From contig NC_133325.1 of NCBI RefSeq assembly GCF_042186555.1, positions 757,995,128 through 758,059,127 on the forward strand: 64,000 bases of DNA, given 5' to 3'. The position numbers and the translations under genes are program-made. This document shows positions 54,600 through 64,000 of this stretch, piece after piece. This DNA is from Aquarana catesbeiana. Its lineage: Eukaryota; Chordata; Amphibia; Anura; Ranidae. Every line of letters begins with the position of its first letter. The stretch's first letter is position 1. Below the pieces are notes generated by a model. That model did no database searches. It saw nothing but the letters and a program-made list of their open reading frames with translations, and had not been told where the DNA came from.

Positions 54600-54735
54600 A
54601 CATCACGGTCAGTCCAAAATTTTATTATATGAATCCTCACAAAGGACACAGTCAAGTTTGGTCAGGTTGACGCGTTTCACACAAACTTTGTGCCTATTCA
54701 AAAAGCTGCAATATTATGGTAAGGTGGGTGGTTGG
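54600..54735 (-). repeat. PLE-type terminal-repeat relic with hammerhead-like fold
   Basis: On the - strand: TTGAATA (54695-54701, consensus CUGANGA), a strong stem II CACAAA/TTTGTG, then GTGAAAC (GAAA 54675-54678), CGCG stem III, GTC (54669-54671), AACC. Two core positions deviate, so it is probably inactive. Confidence 0.48.
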
Positions 54736-54852
54736 GAGGCAGTAAAACTGTGCCTATTTTTACAGCCCTCAGCCACATGTGTAAACAAGCACTAACTGGG
54801 AATCCTAAAGATAATATCAGCAGGTGTGCAGGCCCAGGAACATATATCTCTA

Positions 54853-55185
54853 AGGCTGGCCATGAATTTAAATAATTTTTCTGTTCAACCAACAAGTTAA
54901 ACAAAAGAAAATGACTCAGTTCTTTCCCCATCCACGCATTTGAGATGGATGGGGGAATTCCTCATGCTGATCCTCTGGATTCTGACATCGGGAAGACTTC
55001 CCCCACCGTCAGAACACACTGATTAGCACCGCAGGCTGATCAAGAGAACAATTTCCAACAGGCTGGTTGTACACAAGTTGAAGGATAGATCAACTTGTGT
55101 ACAACCAGCTTGCCCATACATGAATCGAAATTCATTTGGTCCCTGCTGAACCAGCTGAATTTCGATCCATGTCTGGCCGGCTTAA
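54853..55185. repeat. MITE with AAGGCTGGCCATG ends
   Basis: AAGGCTGGCCATGAATTT at the left and CATGTCTGGCCGGCTTA at the right are inverted. Inside are ACAAGTTGAAGGATAGATCA palindromes around 55070-55105. The same family, interrupted by the L1, lies at 3516-3684 and 10695-10745. Confidence 0.75.
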
Positions 55186-56231
55186 CACTTCACCACTATT
55201 AACACAGCTAAATATTTTGGCTTTAGATACATCTTAAGGTGGAATTAAAGTCCAGTATACTTACATCGCCTCTAGTGAGCCAATGTCTGTAGGCTCCCTT
55301 GTTGGCAACAAAATCTTTACCCAGGCTTCTTCTGGGTTTGCCACCTCTTGGCCACTTTGTTTGGCTGGGTTGGTATGATATAACTGTCATGCATGTGCAC
55401 AGGAGTGTATTAATTCCAGCACCACGGCGTGCTGAGAATGAGCAACGCATGTACAGGGCCTTGAAAACGTATTCATACCCCTTGACATTTTCCACATTTG
55501 TCATGTCATGTTACAACCAAAGACATAAATGTATTTTTTTTAGATTTTATGTGATAGACCAACACAAAGTGGCACATAATTGTGAAGTGGAAGGAAAATG
55601 ATAAATGGTTTTCCAAATTGTTTACAAATAAATATGTGGAAAGTGTGGGGGGCATTTGTATTCAGCCCCCTTTACTCTGATGCTCCTAACTATAATTTAG
55701 TGAAACTAATTGCCTTCAGAAGTCACCTAATTAGTAAACAGAGTCCACCTATGTGCAATTTATTATCAGTAATAATACAGCTGTTCTGTGAAGCCCTCAG
55801 AGGTTTGTTAGAGAACCTTAGTGAACAAACAGCATCATGAAGACCAAGGAACACACCAGACAGGTCAGAGATAAAGTTGTGGAGAAGTTTAAAGCAGAGT
55901 TAGGTTATAAAAAAATATGCCAAGCCTTGAACATCTCAAGGAGAACTGTTCAATCCATCATCGGAAAATGGAAAGAGTATGGCACAACTGCAAACCTACC
56001 AAGACATGGCGTCCACCTAAACTGACAGGCCGGGCAAGGAGAGCATTCATCAAAGAAGCAGCCAAGAGGTCCATGGTAACTCTGGAGGAGGGGCAGAGAT
56101 CCACAGCTCAGGTGGGAGAATCTGTCCACAGGACAACTATTAGTCGTACACTCCACAAATCTGACCTTAATAGAAGAGTGGCAAGAAGAAAGCCATTGTA
56201 GAAGGAAATCCATAAGAAGTCCTGTTTGCAG

Positions 56232-56491
56232 CGAGAGAGTTTTCCCCGCACCAGTGTGGATCCAAACCAGGTGTAAAGTGGATGATTCTCTCCAGGAGTA
56301 AAGAGCCCCAGGTGCTGGCTAATGCTGAATCATGCTGGGAGTAGATGAGAAAATCCAGACAGCCGCACACCAGGAAGATATTATCCAAAAAAATTTATTG
56401 TAAAATCAGGATCATACCATATACAGGACACCGTGGCAAAAAAATATACAGGCAATCAGCGGCTGTCCGGATTTTCTCATCTACTCTCAGC
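56232..56491. mobile_element. 260-bp insertion with exact 15-bp target duplication
   Basis: AAGTCCTGTTTGCAG occurs at 56217-56231 and 56492-56506. The inner segment GAGTAGATGAGAAAATCC at 56338 is inverted as GGATTTTCTCATCTACTC at the right end. A TTTATTG-type A/T stretch is in the middle. The length of the duplication and inverted partial end fit a 5'-truncated PLE or similar retroelement; the family is uncertain. Confidence 0.75.
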
Positions 56492-56886
56492 AAGTCCTGT
56501 TTGCAGTTTGTGAGAAACAATGTGGGGTACACAGCAAACATATGGAAGAAGGTGCTCTGGTCAGATAAGACCAAAATTGAACTTTTTGTCCTAAAAGCAA
56601 AACGCTATGTGTGGTGGAAAACTAACACTGCACATCACCCTGAACACACCATCCCCACTGTGAAACATGGTGGTGACAGCATCATGTTGCGGGGATGCTT
56701 TTCTTTAGCAGGGACAGGAAAGCTGGTCAAAGTTGATGGGAAGATGGATGGAGCCAAATACAGGGCAATCTTAGAAGAAAACTTGTTTAGAGTCTGCAAA
56801 AGACTTGAGACTGAGGCCGAGGTTCACCTTCCAGCAGGACAACGACCCTAACCATACAGCCAGAGCTACAACGGAATGGTTTAGAT

Positions 56887-57044
56887 CAGGGCTCTTAAAC
56901 TGGGCAGCCCTTCAGCTGTTGCGAAACTACAAGTCCCATCATGCGTTTACCTGTGGGAGTCATGCTTGTAACTGTCAGCCTTGCAATGCCTCATGGAACC
57001 TGTAGTTTTGCAACAGCTGGAGGGCCACACGTTTAAGACCCCTG
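56887..57044. mobile_element. hAT-type MITE with exact 8-bp duplication
   Basis: Ends CAGGGCTCTTAAAC...GTTTAAGACCCCTG. GTTTAGAT occurs at 56879-56886 and 57045-57052. Core CAGCTGTTGCGAAACTACAA / TTGCAACAGCTGG. Inserted in the transposase just after its second Asp motif. Confidence 0.93.
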
Positions 57045-57459
57045 GTTTAGATCAAAGCATATTCATGTGTTAGAATGGCCCATTCAAAGTCCAGACCTAA
57101 ATCCAATTGAGATTCTGTGACAAGACTTGAAAATTGCTGTTCACAGACGCTCTCCATCCAATCTGACAGAGCTTGAGCTATTTTGCAAAGAAGAATGAGC
57201 AAAAATGTCACTCTCTAGATGTGCAAAGCTGGTAGAGACATTGACTCCGGGGGTCTGAATACAAATGCACGCCACACTTTTCACATATTTATTTGTAAAG
57301 AATGTCGAAAACCATTTATCATTTTCCTTCCACTTCACAATTATGTGCCACTTTGTGTTGGTCTATCACATAAAATCCCAATAAAATACATTTACGTTTT
57401 TGGTTGTAACATGACAAAATGTGGAAAATTTCAAGGGGTATGAATACTTTTTCAAGTCA

Positions 57460-59080
57460 TTTTAAAGACTGCCTGTTAGCAAATTTCTCCTGGGAGTGGT
57501 GAAGATCTACTTTAAGGGGAAACATTGGCAGTCAAATTCCACAGCCTCTGAAAAGTGGGGGGGGCTGCTGGCCTGGCAATGATCAGAGAGGCAAGAGAAG
57601 ACTTACAAAAGAGGTGTAATGTATTACCTGAGGAAGAAGCAGCTTTTCATACACAACTAGTAGAGTCCACTTCCCAGCGCCGGATCTCTGGGGTGTTCTT
57701 GGCTTGTTTGTCTTGGCGTGTGGGCCCGGGACTAAACAGCTGCTGTAGCCCTCTTTATAGAGGTATTAACCTTGCACACCGGCTGATGTAGCTCTTTGCT
57801 TTCATGAGAATAGCACAATATACACTTGCTATTTTTCTTTGAGAGCGGAGAATCAGCCAGGCACTGGAGACTGTTAATACCTCGTTCATGTAAATTTATA
57901 AAGGAACCTTTAAATAGGAAAGCCGGGCCAGGGAGGCTGTGAGTCAGTGGAGATCCCATAATTAGTCTGCTGGAAAAGTTATAATTTCACATCATGCTGC
58001 AGCTGAATTTTGTCGCCATTTAATACCTCCTCAGGTCACCTGGGCATATCGGCTGTCATGGAGGACAATTAGCGTTTTCAGCTTTCGTAGAAGAAAGTCA
58101 TTGTTTTTACTGCCTGTGGGCTGCTGTAACCCAGTTCTGGGTATTGCCAGGCCTCGGGTAATATTTACGCTGGAATTTATAACTTACAACTCACTTTTGG
58201 CTTTTGGCATTTGTGGCCATAGCTGTGTTACTCAAGGTTATATTATGTACTGTACCCCTGCCTAGAAGAAAAATTCACGGCGTACCCCCTGACAAATGCC
58301 ATCTTAGTTAAATGGTTACTTACTGAACCCCGTGATATACATGCAAAATACCTAGATATATTCAAAAACCTTTGTAATTAAAAAATGATGCTATTCACAT
58401 CCGAACTGTCCATGTAACACACCCTTTCTCAACTTTTTTAACTTGGAAGATCAGCGGGAAAAATACCCCATTCATTGGTGGCTAGTGGGGAGAATGCCCC
58501 ACTTATAGTGGTGGAATGTCACTCTTGGGCTCCTTTTATATTGGCACTGTTGGGCAGCAATACCAGGCAGTTGAGGTGCATTTTTCACATGGCTTAGATT
58601 TCTGTGAAAACCAGGCAATGGCCGCTGGATGCACAACTTAGTGGCCTGGAAGAGTAATAGGGTAAGTTTCAGTGGACATCAAGTTGCATGCTGTCTGCCA
58701 CCACACCCATTCCCACCACATGGGAATGGGGCCATGCCACAACCATGATGCAACAGTGTCTAACAGATTTGTTTGCGATGAGGGGTTTTTGAGTTTCGGG
58801 TGTGAATTCTCTTGTTCAAAGAGGTGTGGGGGGAGGCGGCCTATCCCCTCTTCATCTCCTGCTATCTGTACACCAGCTGCTGTTGACAAAATGTTCCATC
58901 ATGGATCACAAGTCAGTAGCTGGACCTATAGGCCTTACAGGTACAGATAAAACGATCATTGGTGCCATTCAGTTGGCTTTGCCAAGTGGGGTTGGCCCTG
59001 GAACTATGCAGGTACCGGCATCAGCAGGAAGATCAATTAGCCACAGCTCAAGGGACTCCTAACATCCTCTGGAAGAACCC
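57460..59080. other. Intergenic, mostly single-copy-looking sequence
   Basis: 57750-58260 has no recognised repeat, balanced composition and no coding frame, so it may be unique sequence. 58640-58740 has the MITE-like palindrome CCATTCCCACCACATGGGAATGG. No gene recognised. Confidence 0.4.
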
Positions 59081-60203
59081 TTAAGCCGATCGGATTGTTG
59101 GCCAACAAAACCATGGACTTTTGAAGGGCGTTGGCCCAAACTTGTCTTGCATACAAACGGAAAGGAATTGTCGGACAACAAACACGAACGTACTGACGTA
59201 CTACGTGGTTTTTCAGCGCTTTGGTGCCACCCTTTGGAGTCCTTCTGTTAATTTCGTGTTAGTAGAAGTTTGGTGAGCGTTGATTCGTGCTTTTCATTTC
59301 GTGCTTTTCATTTCGTGCTTTTCAGTTCGTTCCTGAACGGCCGTTCGTCAACCAGCCATGTTGCGGAATTGGAGGAGATAACGTGTTATTTATTATTGGC
59401 CTTGGAGTTATTGCTTTGACATTATTTTTTGGTTGAATAATAATGATTTGATTTGGTATATTTTCTATATTTTTGGATGCATAGAATGCACTTTTTGGTT
59501 AAGTTCTATTGGCAGATAGCATGTCTAATTTTATTTGTTTTCTTTTTTTAATGCACAATAAAAGAATTGTGAAGAATAATACTTGGCTATGTGTTTTACT
59601 TCAAATGACAGTTTGGGAGTAGGCGGTTACATTTTAAAAAATACAATGTAAAATTGACAAGGGACACCAACATAGTTGTATCTTTGATCTTAAAAACTAC
59701 GGGATAATGGTGTTGTGGTAACTTGTCCCCAAAAAAAAGCATAATAATATTATTCTTGATATCACTAGAAAAAAAAAAGCCTTTGAAAATTTGTTTGTAA
59801 TAACTCCATCAGTAACACCAGCAAAGCAGCTTCATTATTATCCCATTAAAGAAGAAGAGAATTGTGCGCTGCATTTGGAGATTTCATAATTTCCCACGTC
59901 ACGAATGTTAATTCTCCATTACGAACGCTAGTTTACAATACCGACCACTTCTGGCTCGTCCTTGCTTCCGAGCATGCGTGTTTGTACTTTGGACTTTTGT
60001 CCAACGGACTTGTGTACACACGCTTGGAAAATCCGACAACAGACATTTGTCCACGGAAAATTTTAAAACCTGCCATCCAACATTTGTCCGCAGAAAATCC
60101 GACAACAATTGTCTGATGGAGCATACACACGGTCGGATTTTCCGCCAACAGCCTGACATCACACATTTCCCGTCGGAAAATCCGATCGTGTGTACGAGGG
60201 TTA
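59081..60203. repeat. Long MITE (GTCGGATTTTCC / TACACACGATC family)
   Basis: CTTAAGCCGATCGGATTGTT at the left is loosely inverted by TCCGATCGTGTGTACGAGGG at the right. Several TTGTCCGCAGAAAATCCGAC-like units occur at 60035-60190. A 17-bp tandem (TTTCGTGCTTTTCA, 59285-59326) lies inside. Related to the MITE around 36.95-40.05 kb. Confidence 0.6.
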
Positions 60204-61284
60204 AGGTTCCACAGAAAACAGGTTTAGAATCGCTGACCTAATATAAAGTCACATTGAGAAAAGTGGAAAAATAGTGCTGGACCTGTAAGATTATCTTATT
60301 GCTATCTTAGACTATTGAGGCTGTCGTAAATATTCTGGATCCCAGGCAGGTGTCTTCTACACCCCCAGAGGATCTCCAAAGTCTCCTTGACTTATAGTGT
60401 ATTATAGCAAACATGGAGATGAAGTGCCACACCACTCCTAAGAGATCCAGATTTATTCAAATAAAAGCCAGGGGGATGATCCAAAGAATAGCCAACATAT
60501 TTTGGGGGTTGCTTAGATCAAACGATTTTTCAGTTAAACTCAATCTGACTTCTCTGTAATCCACAGCAGCTGGGGGATCGCATAGAGTCACTGGGGTCGG
60601 GAGTATACTTACTTAAAGATGAAATCTGTGCCAATATAAAAGACACACTTTGATGCAGATATGTCTTCCTTAAAGGATAGGTACGCTTTAAAACATCATG
60701 TCCTTATCGTTTCTGCTTATCTCTAGATGCATAACTCAGTCCCACAGCTATGGCCTTAGGTAGGTGTTTACATTCTACACCGTTAGTCTTTTATGTCCAT
60801 AAATGTCTATGGGACCATTTCCAAAGGCCAAAGATGCCTTGCATCCAGTCCCATAGAATTCTATGGAAAGCTACCATTCAGGTGTGACCAGGACACTGAT
60901 GACTTGTGATGCAGGTTGAAAACAAACACAGGAGGCCATGGCCAATGGATTGAAGTATGCTTCTGGGTGGGAGGCTAGGTTAGGTCAGGGAAAGAGGATG
61001 GGGGCAAAAAGCATAAGTGCCCTTTGTTTTAAATGCACTTATCATTTATGACAACATTAAATATATTTTTAAATGCAATTGGTAGTACCTGAACTATACC
61101 TGGTATCAGCCTCTTGCAGTCCCCTGTACTATACAGCAGAGCTCAGATTGGGAGAGGGATTGGCAGCACTGGGAGCCAATAAGGTGTGTTGCATGCAAAT
61201 GCATTGGCAAGGAACATGTTAAAAGAAGGGGAAAGCAGAATGAAAGGATAGATCACCTCTTTAGTCTGTTGCTGCTTCTCTAAA
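60204..61284. other. Intergenic sequence, no feature recognised
   Basis: No repeat family or gene motif identified. Confidence 0.4.
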
Positions 61285-62299
61285 TACACAATATTACCAA
61301 AAGTATTGGGAAACCTTTACACGCACATGAACTTTAATGACATCCCAGTCTTAGTCCATAGGGTTCAATATTGAGTTGGCCCACCCTTTGCAGCTATAAC
61401 AGCTTCAACTCTTCTGGGAAGTCCACAAGGTTTAGGAGTGTGTCTATGGGAATGTTTGACCATTCTTCCAGAAGAGCATTTGTGAGGTAGCTCATATTGG
61501 ATGAGAAGGCCTGGCTCGCAGTCTCTTCTCTAATTCATCCCAAAAGTGTTCTATCCAGTTGAGGTCAGTCATGTTGGAACAGGAAGGGTCCATCCCCAAA
61601 CTCTTCAAACAAAGTTGGGAGCATGAAATTGTCCAAAATGTCTTGGTATGCTGACGCCCTTAACAGTTCCCTTGACTGGAAATAACCCCACACCATAATC
61701 CCCCCCTCCACCAAAATGATTTGGATCAGTGCCCAATGCAGGGTCCATAAAGACATGGATGAATGAGTTTGGGGTGGAGGAACTTGACTGTCCTGCACAA
61801 AGTCGTGACCTGTGCACTGATCCAGATCATTTTGGTAGAGGGGGGATTATAGTGTGGGGTTATTTTTTAGGGGTTGGTCTTGGCCCCCTAGTTCCAGTCA
61901 AGGTAACTCTTAAGGGCGTCAGCATACCAAGACATTTTGAACAATTAAATGCTCCCAACTTTGTTTGAACAGTTTGGGGATGGCCCCTTCCTGTTCCAAC
62001 ATGACTGACCTCAACCCGATAGAACACCTTTGGGGTGAATTAGAGTGGAGACTGTGAGCCAGGCCTTTTTGTCCAACATCAGTGTCTGACCTCACAAATG
62101 CACTTCTGGAAGAATGATCAAACATTCCCATAGACACACTCCTAAACCTTGTGGAAGACTTCCCAGAAGAGCTAAGGCTGTTATAGCTGCAAAGGGTGGG
62201 CCAACTCAATACTGAACCCTACGGACTAAGACTGGGGTGGCATTAAAGTTCATGTGTGTGTAAAGGCAGGTGTCCCAATACTTTTGGTAACATAGCGTA
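61285..62299. mobile_element. Palindromic Tc1-like element, copy 2
   Basis: Same family and layout as 50654-51589. Ends TACACAATATTACCAAAAGT...ACTTTTGGTAACATAGCGTA. Left arm about 61285-61735, right arm about 61811-62299, both containing the C-terminal transposase (61565-61798 - and 62030-62180 +). In both arms GAGGTCAGTCATGTTGG joins two parts of the transposase by the same internal deletion, so the deletion predates the inverted duplication or spread between the arms. Confidence 0.9.
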
Positions 62300-62540
62300 T
62301 AAGGCATGTAATAATATAGGAATATTATTATCACATGCTTTAAGCTTATACAGTTATAAGAATACAACTATATAAACCATTATAAAAGAATTTAGTAAAA
62401 ATCAAACTAGATCTTCATTTTTGATCTTATATACAGTATGTATACACAGTGTATCTTTTGATGTATATCTGTTGAATATTCATTATACATTATACACAAA
62501 ATGTAAGATTATTATTATTATATGGTTTTCTCTATTGTCA

Positions 62541-62546
62541 TTTATT
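62541..62546 (-). promoter_or_regulatory. CLDN14: Polyadenylation signal AATAAA for CLDN14 (candidate)
   Basis: Plus-strand TTTATT, 260 bases after the stop codon, preceded by an A/T-rich 3' UTR. Confidence 0.55.
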
Positions 62547-62803
62547 TTTTAAATCCAACATACAAATAACAGATAAAGATATGCCCATCAATGAACATCA
62601 TTCTGTCCTATGTGCATCACTGTATAATAAATAAAACAAAAACCATGAAACGTACAAAGTTACATATTTACAAGTCTTTCTTACTCTCCACTTAGTCATC
62701 CCAGCAATACAGTAAACATTATATAGTCTTAAATAAACTCTTGAGTTAATAAGAATATAATAGTCTGTGCTCATTTGAGGGGAGCTAAGGGAGTTTTGGC
62801 CAC

Positions 62804-63514
62804 TCAGACAAAGTCATTGATTTGGTAGCCATGACGCGAGGCAGAGGACCAGGACGTGGCATGGCTACTTTTGTGGACTGGTGCTGGCTTGCTCATAGGT
62901 GCCCTCTGTAGGTGATGTGATGGATGGAGATATGGCACTTGCACAACAGACTTTTTACAAGACGTAAACAGCAGCATGATTCCTCCAATTATAGTCAAAC
63001 CTGCTGAGATAAAGCCAACATAAAGAGCTTGTCCAATCTCAAACTTCATACCATAGGGAAGAGCTGGGTTGTAAAAGTCATTGACCACGTCATTGGTACA
63101 CCAGGCCACTGGAATCAGGCATGTAAAGCCAGCCAGGAGGAAGAGGACTCCACCAAGGACCGAGATCATCTTCTTGGCAGACGATCCTTTGGCACATTGA
63201 GTGCACTTCATGCCAAATACAGAGACCACACAGGCCAGTAGTGAAAGGACACAAGACGTGACCATCATACCCCTGGCAATCTGAAGATCTCGAGGAAGGG
63301 CCAGCTGAGACTGGTGGACCTGGCACTGGTAAATTCCCGTACTGTGCCAAACGCATTCCATCCAAAGGCCCTTCATGTATGCCACAGCCGTGATGATGTT
63401 GGTGCCAACGTGTGCAGTCCGCCACCAGTGAGGAAGCACTGTGGAAATGATGGTTCCTATAAAACCGATAAGGCAGGTGAAAAAGCCCAGTAACTGCACT
63501 GCCATGCTTGCCAT
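62804..63514 (-). CDS. CLDN14: Claudin-14, complete coding sequence
   Basis: A 236-residue tight-junction membrane protein. In mammals CLDN14 seals paracellular cation routes in the inner ear and kidney. The start MASMAVQLLG at 63514 matches the claudin N-terminus and has an ACCATGG context; the 13 codons open upstream are ignored. TM1 is at about 8-28. The first extracellular loop carries W30, G49-L50-W51, C54 and C64 (claudin signature) and R81. TM2 is at about 83-104, TM3 about 116-138 and TM4 about 161-183. The tail ends in NDFV, a PDZ-binding motif (human NDYV). Human CLDN14 has 239 residues. Loops VGTNI, GLWMECVWHSTGIYQCQ and FYNPALPYGMKFEIGQALY match CLDN14 rather than other claudins. 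The CDS is in one exon, as in mammals. Confidence 0.97.
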   Translation of the reverse strand: MASMAVQLLGFFTCLIGFIGTIISTVLPHWWRTAHVGTNIITAVAYMKGLWMECVWHSTGIYQCQVHQSQLALPRDLQIARGMMVTSCVLSLLACVVSVFGMKCTQCAKGSSAKKMISVLGGVLFLLAGFTCLIPVAWCTNDVVNDFYNPALPYGMKFEIGQALYVGFISAGLTIIGGIMLLFTSCKKSVVQVPYLHPSHHLQRAPMSKPAPVHKSSHATSWSSASRHGYQINDFV

Positions 63515-63599
63515 GGTAACTTCAGGACCAGGGTTGATTTTCCTCACAACCACTAACTTCCCCTTCTTCTTAAAAGTGACGGCCAGTTCACATCTGTGC
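63515..63599 (-). other. CLDN14: CLDN14 5' untranslated part of the coding exon (inferred)
   Basis: A pyrimidine-leaning tract ending TTATTAGTTCAG (minus strand, up to 63600) looks like a splice acceptor 85 bases upstream of ATG. Mammalian CLDN14 also has non-coding first exons. Upstream exons and promoter would lie beyond the window. Confidence 0.45.
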
Positions 63600-64000
63600 C
63601 TGAACTAATAACACAACAAGTTAAACATTACTGAAATGCATTATTCAAGTGGCCAGTGAGACAAGAGCTATTAAATGCTCCATTAGCAAATTAATGACTG
63701 GGCACTGCTAGTAAAGCTTTTTGCTGTGAAAAAACAGGAAAACGAAATATGATTTTAGTGCTACTTTGTAAAAGTATGTTAGATGTTATGTTAGAGTTAG
63801 TTTAGTAACAGTGGTGGATGATCAACTGCTTTACAAAGCACAGCATCACCTAAAAAAAAGAAGGTCTCTATGTATCATCACCTTTATTGCATATTCAGAA
63901 AACCAAGCAGAGCCATTTATTAGGCAGATTGGCAACAAAACTAATTGTGCAACCCCCTGCTCTTGGAATCTTGGACATATTTACAGGGATCGACGCTGTA
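63600..64000. other. Upstream of the CLDN14 coding exon, probably intron
   Basis: AT-rich, no feature recognised. Confidence 0.4.

Larger units (their letters stand above)
55837..57250 (+). pseudogene. Tc1-like transposase, interrupted and mutated
   Basis: Begins MKTKEHTRQVRDKVVEKFKA, helix-turn-helix GYKKICQALNISRRTVQSII. The catalytic Asp is in VLWSDKTKIELF (the usual Glu after it is Lys). The second Asp is in FQQDNDPNHTARATTEWF, broken by the MITE. The last block is SPDLNPIEIL and then TGA where Trp is usual. Several frame changes; not functional. Confidence 0.92.
55454..57459 (+). mobile_element. Tc1-like transposon with two nested insertions
   Basis: Ends CAGGGCCTTGAAAACGTATT and AAAGTATTCATACCCCTTGA-type inverse (57435-57459 reads CAAGGGGTATGAATAC). 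Terminal repeats of about 200 bp share ATGTTACAACCAAAGACATA and CCAACACAAAGTGGCACATA, then AATTGTGAAGTGGAAGGAAA. The interior is a transposase pseudogene interrupted at 56232-56491 and 56887-57044. Removing one duplication plus each insert brings the flanks back together. Confidence 0.92.

Noticed and set aside
58672..59062. Overlapping 92- and 86-codon frames
   Set aside because: No domain, no splice or start context, and partly in a MITE-like palindrome.
63515..63553. Upstream in-frame ATG giving a 249-residue claudin
   Set aside because: The added 13 residues are absent from claudins; the ATG at 63514 has a strong ACCATGG context and a conserved MAS start.

Overview
The window is vertebrate nuclear DNA, most likely from a frog of the Rana/Lithobates type. 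Two host genes anchor it. The 3' end of CHAF1B (p60 subunit of chromatin assembly factor 1) lies on the + strand in three exons: 43-480, 24719-24816 and 27576-27706. CLDN14 (claudin-14) lies complete on the - strand at 62804-63514. They are tail to tail and neighbours, as on human chromosome 21q22, so the window is an orthologous syntenic block. The species assignment is inferred from the repeats: L1/Tx1-like, DIRS, Penelope-like and Tc1-like elements plus many MITE families typical of ranid genomes.

Almost everything else is transposable-element sequence, often nested. The 24.2-kb CHAF1B intron (481-24718) holds: a large inverted-repeat element split by a Tc1 copy (750-3098); a nearly full-length but decayed L1-type LINE on the - strand (about 3685-10680), with two hAT MITEs inside its ORF1 and flanked by a target duplication; several MITEs; a hAT remnant with a 45-bp minisatellite and a BED-finger fragment; and a structurally complete but frameshifted DIRS-type tyrosine-recombinase retrotransposon (15037-22110). 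The DIRS element contains a TTAA-flanked element and has the diagnostic inverted terminal repeats plus internal complementary region. The last CHAF1B intron carries two copies of a TTAA MITE family that has two internal palindromes.

The 34-kb intergenic stretch (about 28.9-62.5 kb) contains: TTAA-flanked piggyBac-like elements; a rearranged Ty3-type pol/LTR fragment bounded by a 497-bp inverted LTR piece (37021-39736); a Penelope-like (PLE) 3' end (46.4-46.9 kb); an inverted pair of PLE-type terminal repeats (47.8-48.9 kb); four Tc1 remnants, two of which are inverted-duplication (palindromic) forms of one family; and a Tc1 copy carrying two further insertions (55454-57459).

The most interesting non-textbook signals are hammerhead-ribozyme-like cores in the PLE-type repeats, the palindromic Tc1 family, the inverted-LTR Ty3 rearrangement and the large inverted-repeat element at 750-3098. 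All mobile-element coding sequences seen are broken. I found no rRNA, tRNA, CRISPR array or prokaryotic operon. Boundaries of MITEs without a target duplication are approximate, and family names are by recognition, not by database search.
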